A stretch of 7,777 bases of DNA. Origin: an uncultured Oscillospiraceae bacterium (lineage in GTDB: Bacteria; Bacillota; Clostridia; Oscillospirales; Ruminococcaceae). The stretch lies in contig USOZ01000075.1 in NCBI GenBank assembly GCA_900556525.1, forward strand, positions 1-7,777. The letters run 5' to 3'. This document shows positions 1-6,197 of the stretch, one piece after another (position 1 is the stretch's first letter; each line of letters opens with the position of its first letter). A program made the position numbers and the translations under genes. The notes beneath the pieces are model-generated. The model had not been told where the DNA came from. It searched no databases and worked only from the letters and a program-made list of their open reading frames with translations.

Positions 1-2
1 CA

Positions 3-281
3 GGCGTACAGCTAAAGCGAATGTTCTCATATCTGTTCAGAAATATGGGCAGATATGAACGTCTGCGCGAAAGCGCTAAGGACGGCGGCGGAAAGCGCCT
101 TTCCGATACTATGGAAATTATTGTTCCACCGACCAATTATAATATGCCGCCTATTGACAATAAGGTTACAAAAATAAAGCGAAAAAAGGCGAATTTGTTC
201 GAGCGATACGCCGAAACTATTAAAATAAAACGCAGGAAACAGCAGGCGCAGGCGCGTAAAAACGAACGAAAAGGGAAATAA
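3..281 (+). CDS. C-terminal part of an unrecognised basic protein (5' end outside window)
   Basis: The frame is open to the left edge of the window, and the first ATG (position 21) has no Shine-Dalgarno sequence before it, so this is most likely the tail of a longer gene. About 92 residues are visible. There is no membrane segment and no cysteine. The last 45 residues are very rich in Lys and Arg, with runs such as KIKRKK and KIKRRK, and probably form a charged, partly helical tail. A short 'EIIVPPTNYNMPP' stretch lies in the middle. I do not recognise the family. The stop is 2 bp before the RnfE-like gene, so the two are probably cotranscribed and this protein may work with that membrane pair. 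An Rnf subunit such as RnfC or RnfG is possible from position, but no signature of either can be seen. Confidence 0.5.
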   Translation, partial: GVQLKRMFSYLFRNMGRYERLRESAKDGGGKRLSDTMEIIVPPTNYNMPPIDNKVTKIKRKKANLFERYAETIKIKRRKQQAQARKNERKGK

Positions 282-283
282 TC

Positions 284-1189
284 ATGGAACAGAAGAAAAT
301 CAGCCTGCGCGACGGGCTTTTTAAACAGAATATCGTGTTCATGAGCGGTCTGCTTGTCGCGCCCGTTATCGCCTGCGCGAACACGCTTATGAAAAGCCTT
401 GCCGTGTGCATGGTGTTCTCGCTCGTGTCGTTTCTGACGATACTCGTCTGCCGCGCGGTCCCGCGTAAAATCGCTTATACTCTGCGTGTAATTATATATT
501 GTTTAGCCGCTTCGTTAATTTATATCCCCGTAATGCTGTTCACAAGGTCGCTTTTCGGTGAACAGCTCATAGCTTTGGCGGGCGTTTATCTGCCTATCCT
601 CGTGACGAACTCGCTAATTCTCTCAAAGACCGAATCGCGTTTTTACGGCGAACCGATAAACGACATGATAATCGACAGCGCGGTATTCATTCTCGGCTTC
701 GACATTTCCTGCATATTTATCGGAGCGCTGCGCGAGCTTATCGCGAACAGCACCCTCGGCGGACTTTATATCCCTATGCCGTTCACCGTGCCGGCGCTTG
801 AAACGACGTTCGGCGGATTTCTGACGGTCGGGGTCCTGGCGGGACTTTTCCGCGGAGTATATAACCGCCGAAAGGCAAAGCTGCTTGAACCCGAGGAGGA
901 CGAAGAAGAAGAATCGCTTGCGGAATACGCCGAGGATATGGGCGAATTCCTGACAGGTAAGAAACATTCCGAGCCTGAAATGATAAAAATATATAAATCG
1001 CCGAAGAAAAAGCGCAAAAAACAACCCGAGGTGGAGGAAAAACCGCCCGAAAACCTTATGGATATGACGTTCCGCGATAATACCGACGTTCTCGCGGAAT
1101 TTGAAGCGATAGTTTCGGGCGCTTCAGAACCGTCTGAACAGCCGTCGGACGAACCCGAATCCGCCGAAGAGGAGGAGCATGACGAATGA
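284..1189 (+). CDS. RnfE/NqrD-family membrane protein with a long charged C-terminal tail
   Basis: This protein of 301 residues has about six membrane segments within residues 17-192, followed by a soluble tail at 200-301. The core aligns to RnfE/NqrD: N-terminal 'GLFKQN' (RnfE 'GLWKNN'), 'LPILVTNSLIL' (RnfE 'PLIVTNCIII'), and 'GALREL' then 'GTLGG'-like residues in the fifth helix region. In Rnf and Na+-NQR this subunit pairs with RnfA/NqrE to carry electrons through the membrane on an iron-sulphur centre. Two changes stand out. The usual cysteine of 'LCP' is Ala26, and that of 'VTNC' is Ser110. The family is normally about 200-230 residues; the extra ~100 residues are an acidic run (201-222), a basic patch (KSPKKKRKK, 238-246) and another acidic end. 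The start is 2 bp after the previous stop with a purine-rich site (AAAAGGGAAA) just upstream, and the end overlaps the next gene by ATGA. Family membership is fairly sure; electron transport by this protein is not. Confidence 0.72.
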   Translation: MEQKKISLRDGLFKQNIVFMSGLLVAPVIACANTLMKSLAVCMVFSLVSFLTILVCRAVPRKIAYTLRVIIYCLAASLIYIPVMLFTRSLFGEQLIALAGVYLPILVTNSLILSKTESRFYGEPINDMIIDSAVFILGFDISCIFIGALRELIANSTLGGLYIPMPFTVPALETTFGGFLTVGVLAGLFRGVYNRRKAKLLEPEEDEEEESLAEYAEDMGEFLTGKKHSEPEMIKIYKSPKKKRKKQPEVEEKPPENLMDMTFRDNTDVLAEFEAIVSGASEPSEQPSDEPESAEEEEHDE

Positions 1190-1782
1190 GCATTTTCATG
1201 AACATCATATCCGCCGCGCTTCTGGCGGTATTTATCCAGAACCTTATATTCGAGCGTGCGCTCGGCGTAAACGTTCTGCTGTACGCGTCGCGAAACCGTG
1301 AACACGTTTTCGGCTTCTCCGCCGCGATAACCTATGTAACGACAATTTCCGCCGCAATAATCTACGGCTTCGACAAGCTCTTTTCGGGAAGCGAATATTA
1401 CAGCGTATTTATGCCGCTTTTGTACATTTTCATCGTCAGCGCGGTGTATGTCCTGACGCTCGTGGTGATATGGCGGTTCTTCCCTAAGGCTTTTAAGAAT
1501 CTGAAAAAATATGTTCACCTTTCGGTGTTCAACTGCTCGGTAATAGGCGCGCTTTTCCTCTGTTCACAGCAGGGAAACGATATTTTTTCGTACATAGGCT
1601 ACGGCTTCGGTACGGGAATAGGCTTCCTTATCGCGGCTTATCTGCTCTATATCGCGTCCGAGCGGCTCAACTCGCCGCTTGTTCCCGCGGCTTTCCGCGG
1701 CTTTCCGATAATGATCGTATACGTCGGGATACTTTCGCTGGCGCTCTATGCGTTTGCGGGATATTCAACGGCGTCCGTCTGA
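1186..1782 (+). CDS. RnfA/NqrE-family membrane protein
   Basis: This 198-residue protein has about six membrane segments, the usual size for RnfA. Its best marker is 'PAAFRGFPI' at 167-175, matching RnfA 'PKAFRGLPI', followed by a last hydrophobic helix ending 'AFAG'. 'QNLIFERALG' (18-27) matches RnfA 'NNFVLSRFLG', and 'FNCSVIG' (115-121) matches 'TNCAVLG'. RnfA and RnfE are homologous, inverted half-partners that sit side by side in the membrane. The second cluster cysteine (Cys117) is kept, but the first, 'GICP' in RnfA, is Asn29 ('GVNV'). The start overlaps the stop of the RnfE-like gene (ATGA), and a GAGGAGG site lies about 12 bp before it within the upstream gene, so translation is probably coupled. 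The pair is very likely one functional unit. Whether it pumps ions, moves electrons or has another use cannot be settled here. Confidence 0.75.
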   Translation: MSIFMNIISAALLAVFIQNLIFERALGVNVLLYASRNREHVFGFSAAITYVTTISAAIIYGFDKLFSGSEYYSVFMPLLYIFIVSAVYVLTLVVIWRFFPKAFKNLKKYVHLSVFNCSVIGALFLCSQQGNDIFSYIGYGFGTGIGFLIAAYLLYIASERLNSPLVPAAFRGFPIMIVYVGILSLALYAFAGYSTASV

Positions 1783-1817
1783 ACAACCCGATTCTGAATA
1801 AAAAACAAATAATAAAG

Positions 1818-1835
1818 AGAGGAGCGACCGCCTTG
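1818..1835 (+). promoter_or_regulatory. Ribosome binding site with TTG start
   Basis: AGAGGAG (1818-1824) lies 8 bp before TTG at 1833. No in-frame ATG occurs until deep in the protein, and the TTG start gives a complete basic N-terminus plus membrane anchor, so TTG is the likely start codon. Confidence 0.75.
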
Positions 1836-3029
1836 GCTTACAGAAACAAATACGGACGGAAAATAAAGCGCACGAAAAATCTGTACCGCAAGAAAAAGAC
1901 AAAAGCGCAGAAAATTCTCGGAACAGTGTTCCTTATTATAATAATTCTGGCGATATTCTTCCTCGGCTTCTGCCTAGGAAAGCCGCTTCTCGAATTTCTC
2001 GAAAAAAACGCGAACCGCGAGGAGCCGCAGTGGACTCCGCCGACCGTTACGACGACCGCCGAACCGCAGGTTCCCGACGAACAGCCCGGCGAAACGCAGA
2101 CTTCCGCGCCCGAAACTGCGCCCGAACAGATGAACGATGAGGCAAGCACAGGCTTCTGCGCGATAACTGCGCCGTCAAGCGCCCTTTCAAACACGACCTC
2201 TCTTGCGGCATTTGCAGCGAAATCGAAAAGCGAAGGCTACAGCGCTGTTATCGTCGTTCTCAAGGACAAAAACGGCGTAATAAGATATGAATCCGACCTC
2301 GAAGCGCTGAAAGACCGCAGCGAGCTTATTCAAGGCACGCTCCGCGCGGGAGAGATCGCGAAAACGCTTGCGGACAACGGGCTTACCGCAGTCGCAGCAA
2401 TATCCGTGCTTCAGGACGACGCGGGCTGCAAGGAATTCCCCGACATGAGCTTTAAGATAAACGACGGGTCGGATATGTCGTGGCTGGACTATTACACGAC
2501 AGGTTCGGCGCTGCGCTGGGCAAATCCCGAAAGCAAGGCGACGGTTTCGTATAACGAAGCGATAATCGCCGAGCTTAAATCTGCGGGATTTTCCGAAATA
2601 CTGCTCACGGGGCTTATTTTCCCCGACCTGCAGAATTACGACAGGCAGTATCTCGACGCGCGGTATTTCGCCGCCGACCGATATAAAATGCTCGAACCGC
2701 TCGTTCCCGACGGGTCGTATATCGAAATGAAAGCCTCCGACATTATCGCGGAGGAATACGGCAGAACAGCCGAACTTCTCAAAGACCGCGCTTTCCTGAA
2801 AGATAAACAGCTTGTCGTGCGCATCGACAGAAGCAGCTTTACCGCCGAAGCGGGTTATCCTGCGGAAGCTGTCGGACTTATCGAGGACGTTCTCGCGCGG
2901 ACAGACGCGGCGACTGCGGGACTTACGGTGATACCCGCGATCGAAAGCGACGATTTTACTGCGGAGGAGCTTTCCGCCGTAAAGAACAGTCTCGAAAAAG
3001 CGGGATATAAGGCGTGTTTTGTACGCTGA
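1833..3029 (+). CDS. Membrane-anchored DUF4015-like (putative glycoside hydrolase-fold) protein
   Basis: This 398-residue protein starts at TTG. Residues 1-28 are strongly basic, 29-49 form one hydrophobic segment (signal anchor), and about 55-102 are a Pro/Thr/Glu-rich linker, so the globular part (about 105-398) should lie outside the membrane near the cell wall. The globular part has the layout of the DUF4015 family, a TIM-barrel relative of glycoside hydrolases: 'GYSAVIVVLKDKNGVIRYESD' at 134-154 (strand with a Lys-Asp pair), 'LRWANPESK' around 227-235 (family 'WVNPY'), and 'AELKSAGFSEILLTGLIFPD' at 246-265 (family 'AAELGFDEIQFDYIRFP'). In that last motif the acidic residues are changed (family 'QFDYIRFP', here 'LLTGLIFP'), so a catalytic role is doubtful and a sugar-binding or structural role is possible. 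It lies 50 bp after the RnfA-like gene with no terminator seen between them. The family call is from motif memory and is moderately sure. Confidence 0.6.
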   Translation: MAYRNKYGRKIKRTKNLYRKKKTKAQKILGTVFLIIIILAIFFLGFCLGKPLLEFLEKNANREEPQWTPPTVTTTAEPQVPDEQPGETQTSAPETAPEQMNDEASTGFCAITAPSSALSNTTSLAAFAAKSKSEGYSAVIVVLKDKNGVIRYESDLEALKDRSELIQGTLRAGEIAKTLADNGLTAVAAISVLQDDAGCKEFPDMSFKINDGSDMSWLDYYTTGSALRWANPESKATVSYNEAIIAELKSAGFSEILLTGLIFPDLQNYDRQYLDARYFAADRYKMLEPLVPDGSYIEMKASDIIAEEYGRTAELLKDRAFLKDKQLVVRIDRSSFTAEAGYPAEAVGLIEDVLARTDAATAGLTVIPAIESDDFTAEELSAVKNSLEKAGYKACFVR

Positions 3030-3061
3030 ATGTAAAAATTAAGTGAAATGTAAAAAAATTC

Positions 3062-3090
3062 TTGCAATTCACTCGGTTTTGTAGTATACT
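3062..3090 (+). promoter_or_regulatory. Sigma-70/SigA-type promoter upstream of yajC
   Basis: A TTGCAA -35 box (3062-3067) and a TATACT -10 box (3085-3090) are separated by exactly 17 bp, in an AT-rich gap after the previous gene. The yajC start is 45 bp downstream of the -10 box. This is a close match to the vegetative consensus, so yajC probably has its own transcript. Confidence 0.7.
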
Positions 3091-3135
3091 GAAAAGGTAA
3101 ATTTTATTCAACGGAAAAGGAAAGGACAAACGGAA

Positions 3136-3492
3136 ATGAATTTTATGACTCTCCTCACGGCTGCTACGGCAGACGCAGCCGGCACAAACCAGACAGCTTC
3201 AATTCTTGTTACGATCGTTCCGCTCGTAGCAATGATTGCTATTTTCTATTTTCTCATTATCCGCCCCGAAAAGAAGCGTTCCAAGAAGATGAAGGAAATG
3301 CTCGATAACTTACAGGTCGCGGACGAAGTAGTTACCACAGGCGGAATTATCGGACGCGTTCTTAAAGTTACCGACGATACCGTTCTGCTTGAAACGGGAA
3401 GCGACCGCACAAGAATCCGTATTCTCCGCAGCTCTATCGCGGAAAACCGCACCACACACGACGATGTTGCAACGGTAACTATCAAAAAGTAA
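3136..3492 (+). CDS. yajC: Preprotein translocase accessory subunit YajC
   Basis: This 118-residue protein is a normal-length YajC, the small single-span membrane protein that joins SecD and SecF at the SecYEG translocon. A short N-terminus leads to one hydrophobic helix at about 22-43, followed at once by the family signature 'FYFLIIRPEKKRSKK' and then 'LQVADEVVTTGGIIGRVLKV' (59-78), the conserved glycine-rich cytoplasmic domain. The start has AAAGGA (3121-3126) 9 bp upstream. It sits alone between a promoter and a terminator-like hairpin; secD/secF and tgt, its frequent neighbours, are not in the window. The assignment is safe. Confidence 0.95.
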   Translation: MNFMTLLTAATADAAGTNQTASILVTIVPLVAMIAIFYFLIIRPEKKRSKKMKEMLDNLQVADEVVTTGGIIGRVLKVTDDTVLLETGSDRTRIRILRSSIAENRTTHDDVATVTIKK

Positions 3493-3507
3493 AATTGTAT
3501 TTTGGCG

Positions 3508-3530
3508 CGGATATACTTAAAGTATATCCG
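3508..3530 (+). repeat. Perfect 10-bp inverted repeat with 3-nt centre
   Basis: The arms cggatatact (3508-3517) and agtatatccg (3521-3530) are exact reverse complements around 'taa'. It starts 16 bp after the yajC stop. It has no following T-run and is not GC-rich, so it is a poor intrinsic terminator by itself. It could be an operator for the gene downstream, an mRNA 3'-end hairpin, or one half of a two-hairpin terminator with 3573-3598. Confidence 0.6.
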
Positions 3531-3572
3531 GCCGATATTATACGATAAGGTTATTTTAAGACGGCAAAAACC

Positions 3573-3607
3573 GCCCCGCAACATTTTTGCTGCGGGGCAT
3601 TGTTATA
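3573..3607 (+). terminator. GC-rich hairpin terminator after yajC
   Basis: A perfect 8-bp stem, gccccgca (3573-3580) with tgcggggc (3591-3598), encloses a 10-nt loop (acatttttgc). It follows a short A-run and is followed by a T-rich but interrupted tail (attgttatattt). The position between yajC and pyruvate kinase fits a Rho-independent terminator; because of the A-run and T-rich flanks it may act in both directions. The imperfect T-tract keeps confidence moderate. Confidence 0.65.
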
Positions 3608-3667
3608 TTTATCGAAAAAAAGAAGAAAATAAAGGCAGCGCCATATAAACAGGAAAGGAAGAGAACC

Positions 3668-6178
3668 ATGAGAAAAACAAAAATTGTATGCACAATGGGT
3701 CCGTCCACGGCTGACGACAATGTGCTTCGTGAACTTATGCGCAGCGGTATGGACGTTGCGCGCCAGAACTTCTCCCACGGCGACCACAAGAGCCACAAGG
3801 AGGTTTTTGAACAGGTAAAGCGTATCCGCGAGGAACTTGACCTGCCCGTCGCTTCGCTGCTTGACACCAAAGGCCCCGAAGTGCGCGTAAAACTGTTCAA
3901 AAACGGGAAAGTGAAGCTCGAAAACGACAGCGTTTTCACGCTCACGACCCGCGAAGTCGAGGGAACGGAAGAAATCGTATCTATAACCTATAAGAACCTT
4001 GCGCAGGATATTGACGTCGGCACAAAAATCCTCGCCGACGACGGACTTATCGAAATGAAAGTCCTCGAAATCGAGAACAAGCCCGACGGCTGCGATATAC
4101 ACTGCAAGGTAGTTCACGGCGGCTGGCTCTCGAACAACAAGAGCTGCAATTTTCCCGGGGTAAAGCTCTCTATGCCGTATCTCAGCGAGCGCGACGAAAG
4201 CGATATTCTTTTCGGTATCGAAACGGGATTCGACTTTATCGCGGCGTCGTTCGTGACCTGCGACGAGGACATTCTCTCTATCCGTAAAATCCTCGAAGAA
4301 CACGGCGGAAATGACATAAAAATAATCGCGAAAATCGAAAATCAGAGCGGCGTTGACAATATCGAAGATATTCTCCGCGTTTCTGACGGAATTATGGTCG
4401 CGCGCGGCGATATGGGCGTTGAAATTCCTTTTGAGGAAATTCCGCGTATTCAAAAAATGCTTATCGAAAAGGGCTACCGCGCGGGTAAGCAGGTAATTAC
4501 CGCAACGCAGATGCTCGACTCAATGATAAAAAATCCGCGCCCGACGCGTGCGGAAATAACCGACGTTGCGAACGCGATTTACGACGGCACAAGCGCAATC
4601 ATGCTTTCGGGAGAAACGGCGGCGGGTCTGTATCCCGTTGAGGCTGTCCAGACAATGGCGAAAATCGCGGAAACCACCGAAAAGGATATCAACTATTCAA
4701 AGCGATTCCGCGACCGTCACGAAATTGCGGGCGAAAATGTCACAAACGCAATTTCTCACGCAACTGTAACGACTGCGCTCGACCTTAACGCAAAGGCTAT
4801 CCTTACCGTAACAAAAACGGGCAGCACCGCGAAATTTCTCTCAAAATTCCGCCCGAACCGCGCTATTTTAAGCTGCACTACCAGCGAGCGCACATGGCGG
4901 CAGCTTAATCTTAGCTGGGGCGTCGTTCCGCTTATGGCACAGGAGAAATCAAGCACCGACGAGCTTTTCACTCACGCGGTCGAATGTGCGTACAACAAGG
5001 GCTATCTTGACACGGGCGACCTCGTTGTTATCACGGCGGGCGTTCCGCTCGGCGTCTCGGGCACGACGAACCTGATGAAAGTTCACGTTGTCGGCAACGT
5101 TCTCGTTTCGGGAACGGGAATTACCGAAAAGACGGTGACCGCGCCGCTTTGCGTGGCGAAAAACGCTGAGGACGCGCGCAGGCACTTTGCGAACGGTGAC
5201 ATTCTCGTAATTTCCGAGACAGACAACGCAATTATGCAGCTTCTTCGCTCCGCAAGCGGAATCATTGTCGAAAAGGGCGGCAAAAAACGCAACAGAGATG
5301 ATAGAGAAGGCAAATCGACTTATGAAAACTCGATTCCACGCGACGAAATCGAACGGGAAGCGAAGTTGATTTTTGAAAAACAGCGCACGTTGGGATTGGC
5401 GGCGGCGACCGAAAAACTGCAGCGTGATTTTGAAGGAATCGCGTTCCGTTTCCGTGAAATCAACGGCAAAAACATCGAAAAAATGATAGGCAAATGTCTG
5501 TTTGAAAAAGACGAACCGCGCGCGCCAAAAAACGCTCCGTCCGCCGAATTTTTTGTGGCATGGACGAAAATCAACAACTGCCATGTTCGGGATAATGACG
5601 GCAAATTACGCTTTTTGACGCAAGAGGAGAAAGACGCCGCTTTTGAACTGCTGAAAAACAAAAAAGAAGTCAAGTACGCGGATATCCGCAAAAAGCTTTT
5701 TCCGAATCGTCCGGACATTCGGTTTGCAGATGTGGAATACAATCCGAAGCCCGTTTTTGACAAGAAAACAGGTGAAATCAAAGAATTACCCGAACCCGAA
5801 AACTTGAAATTTTTTGCTCTGAAAGGGTGGCACGATTTAAAAAGCGCGATTGACGTTTCCGCTTATCCGAATGAACGGTTGGACAAAGCGGTCACCGTGA
5901 TTGCCACGCAAAAAAACGATGCCGATATTTCAACAGAGCTGAAAAAGCTGGGGTTTTCCGATTCGGATGTTGAAAATTTGGCGGGATTGTCCTTTTCAAA
6001 ATTCATCAGCTTGTCATTAACAGCATTATATAAAATTCTGCCCGAGATGCAGACGGGCAAAAAATACAACGAAGCCTGTGAAGCCGTCGGATACGACTTT
6101 AAATCGACAGGGGAAAGCTTTGCCGCGCAAAAGGGAAAATTCCTGCCGCCGATTATCCACATCGCAGTAATTCTTTGA
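3668..6178 (+). CDS. pyk: Pyruvate kinase fused in frame to a Cas9 fragment (chimeric reading frame)
   Basis: Residues 1-538 are pyruvate kinase, which makes pyruvate and ATP from phosphoenolpyruvate and ADP at the end of glycolysis in the cytoplasm. The TIM-barrel and B domains show 'CTMGPS' (8-13), 'RQNFSHG' (32-38, substrate/K+ site), 'DTKGPEVR' (66-73), catalytic Lys222 in 'AKIEN' with Glu224, Asp248 in 'RGDMG', and 'ITATQMLDSM' (277-286) with Thr280. The allosteric C domain follows at about 350-472. Residues 475-538 begin the extra PEP-utiliser-type domain of the ~585-residue Firmicutes enzymes, reaching 'GIIVEKGG', after which 'SHAA' and some 45 residues are expected. Instead residues 539-836 are Cas9. 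The start is ATG 3668 with AGGAAAGGAAGAG (3651-3663) before it; earlier in-frame starts fall in the terminator hairpin. The catalytic core is complete, so activity could survive, but the join looks artificial. No clear promoter was seen between the terminator and the start. Confidence 0.9.
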   Translation: MRKTKIVCTMGPSTADDNVLRELMRSGMDVARQNFSHGDHKSHKEVFEQVKRIREELDLPVASLLDTKGPEVRVKLFKNGKVKLENDSVFTLTTREVEGTEEIVSITYKNLAQDIDVGTKILADDGLIEMKVLEIENKPDGCDIHCKVVHGGWLSNNKSCNFPGVKLSMPYLSERDESDILFGIETGFDFIAASFVTCDEDILSIRKILEEHGGNDIKIIAKIENQSGVDNIEDILRVSDGIMVARGDMGVEIPFEEIPRIQKMLIEKGYRAGKQVITATQMLDSMIKNPRPTRAEITDVANAIYDGTSAIMLSGETAAGLYPVEAVQTMAKIAETTEKDINYSKRFRDRHEIAGENVTNAISHATVTTALDLNAKAILTVTKTGSTAKFLSKFRPNRAILSCTTSERTWRQLNLSWGVVPLMAQEKSSTDELFTHAVECAYNKGYLDTGDLVVITAGVPLGVSGTTNLMKVHVVGNVLVSGTGITEKTVTAPLCVAKNAEDARRHFANGDILVISETDNAIMQLLRSASGIIVEKGGKKRNRDDREGKSTYENSIPRDEIEREAKLIFEKQRTLGLAAATEKLQRDFEGIAFRFREINGKNIEKMIGKCLFEKDEPRAPKNAPSAEFFVAWTKINNCHVRDNDGKLRFLTQEEKDAAFELLKNKKEVKYADIRKKLFPNRPDIRFADVEYNPKPVFDKKTGEIKELPEPENLKFFALKGWHDLKSAIDVSAYPNERLDKAVTVIATQKNDADISTELKKLGFSDSDVENLAGLSFSKFISLSLTALYKILPEMQTGKKYNEACEAVGYDFKSTGESFAAQKGKFLPPIIHIAVIL
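5270..5290. other. Join between pyruvate kinase and Cas9 sequence
   Basis: Pyruvate kinase homology stops at the Gly-Gly of 'EKGG' (5270-5281) and Cas9-like sequence starts with 'KKRNRDD' (from 5282). The crossing point lies in 'gaaaagggcggcaaaaaacg', a purine-rich stretch that either partner could share as a few bases of microhomology. Codon use changes here: no TTG leucine codon in 3668-5281 and nine between 5282 and 6160. No insertion sequence end, target duplication or attachment-like repeat is visible at the join. Confidence 0.8.
5282..6178 (+). pseudogene. cas9: Type II-C Cas9, REC-region fragment (5' end missing, read through from pyk)
   Basis: About 298 residues align along the REC lobe of Neisseria-type Cas9: 'YENSIPRDEIEREAKLIFEKQ' (family 'YSHTFSRKDLQAELNLLFEKQ'), 'IEKMIGKCLFEKDEPRAPKN' (family 'VQKMLGHCTFEPAEPKAAKN'), 'FVAWTKINN', 'KYADIRKKLF', 'SFSKFISLSLTAL' and 'TGKKYNEACEAVGYD', ending at 'KFLPPI' just before RuvC-II. 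The true N-terminus, about 200-250 residues with RuvC-I, the arginine-rich bridge helix and the start of REC, is replaced by pyruvate kinase. The frame ends at TGA 6176-6178, 9 codons after 'LPPI', in sequence with no Cas9 likeness, so it is a frameshift stop. As it stands it cannot make a working Cas9. Confidence 0.85.
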
Positions 6179-6197
6179 TTTCACCGTCAACCGTGCA
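6164..6197 (+). other. cas9: Frame break inside cas9
   Basis: Cas9 likeness leaves the first frame at 'FLPPI' (ends near 6154) and resumes in another at 'FTVNRAMAQFRK' (6180 onwards). In that second frame a TAA at 6168-6170 bars anything earlier. Between them, the third frame at 6169-6186 reads 'NSLISP', which resembles the residues that usually stand before 'TVNRA' in this family. A single 1-base slip, or two lesions in sequence (frame one to three to two), would explain it. No poly-A or poly-T slippery run is present. Confidence 0.7.

Noticed and set aside
766..1518. Long minus-strand open frames opposite the Rnf-like and Pyk genes
   Set aside because: They are mirror frames of GC-rich coding sequence, with low-complexity Ser/Phe/Arg composition, no start signals and no family motifs.
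1685..1704. Tandem 10-bp repeat ccgcggcttt twice
   Set aside because: It lies within the conserved 'PAAFRGFPI' coding motif and is explained by codon choice; no third copy.
3587..3667. Longer N-terminus for pyruvate kinase starting at TTG 3587
   Set aside because: That start lies inside the terminator hairpin and adds 27 Lys-rich residues not found in the family; ATG 3668 has a strong ribosome binding site and the usual 'MRKTKIVCT' beginning.
5270..5290. Phage or transposon attachment site at the join
   Set aside because: No terminal inverted repeats, target duplication, integrase or transposase is present in the window.
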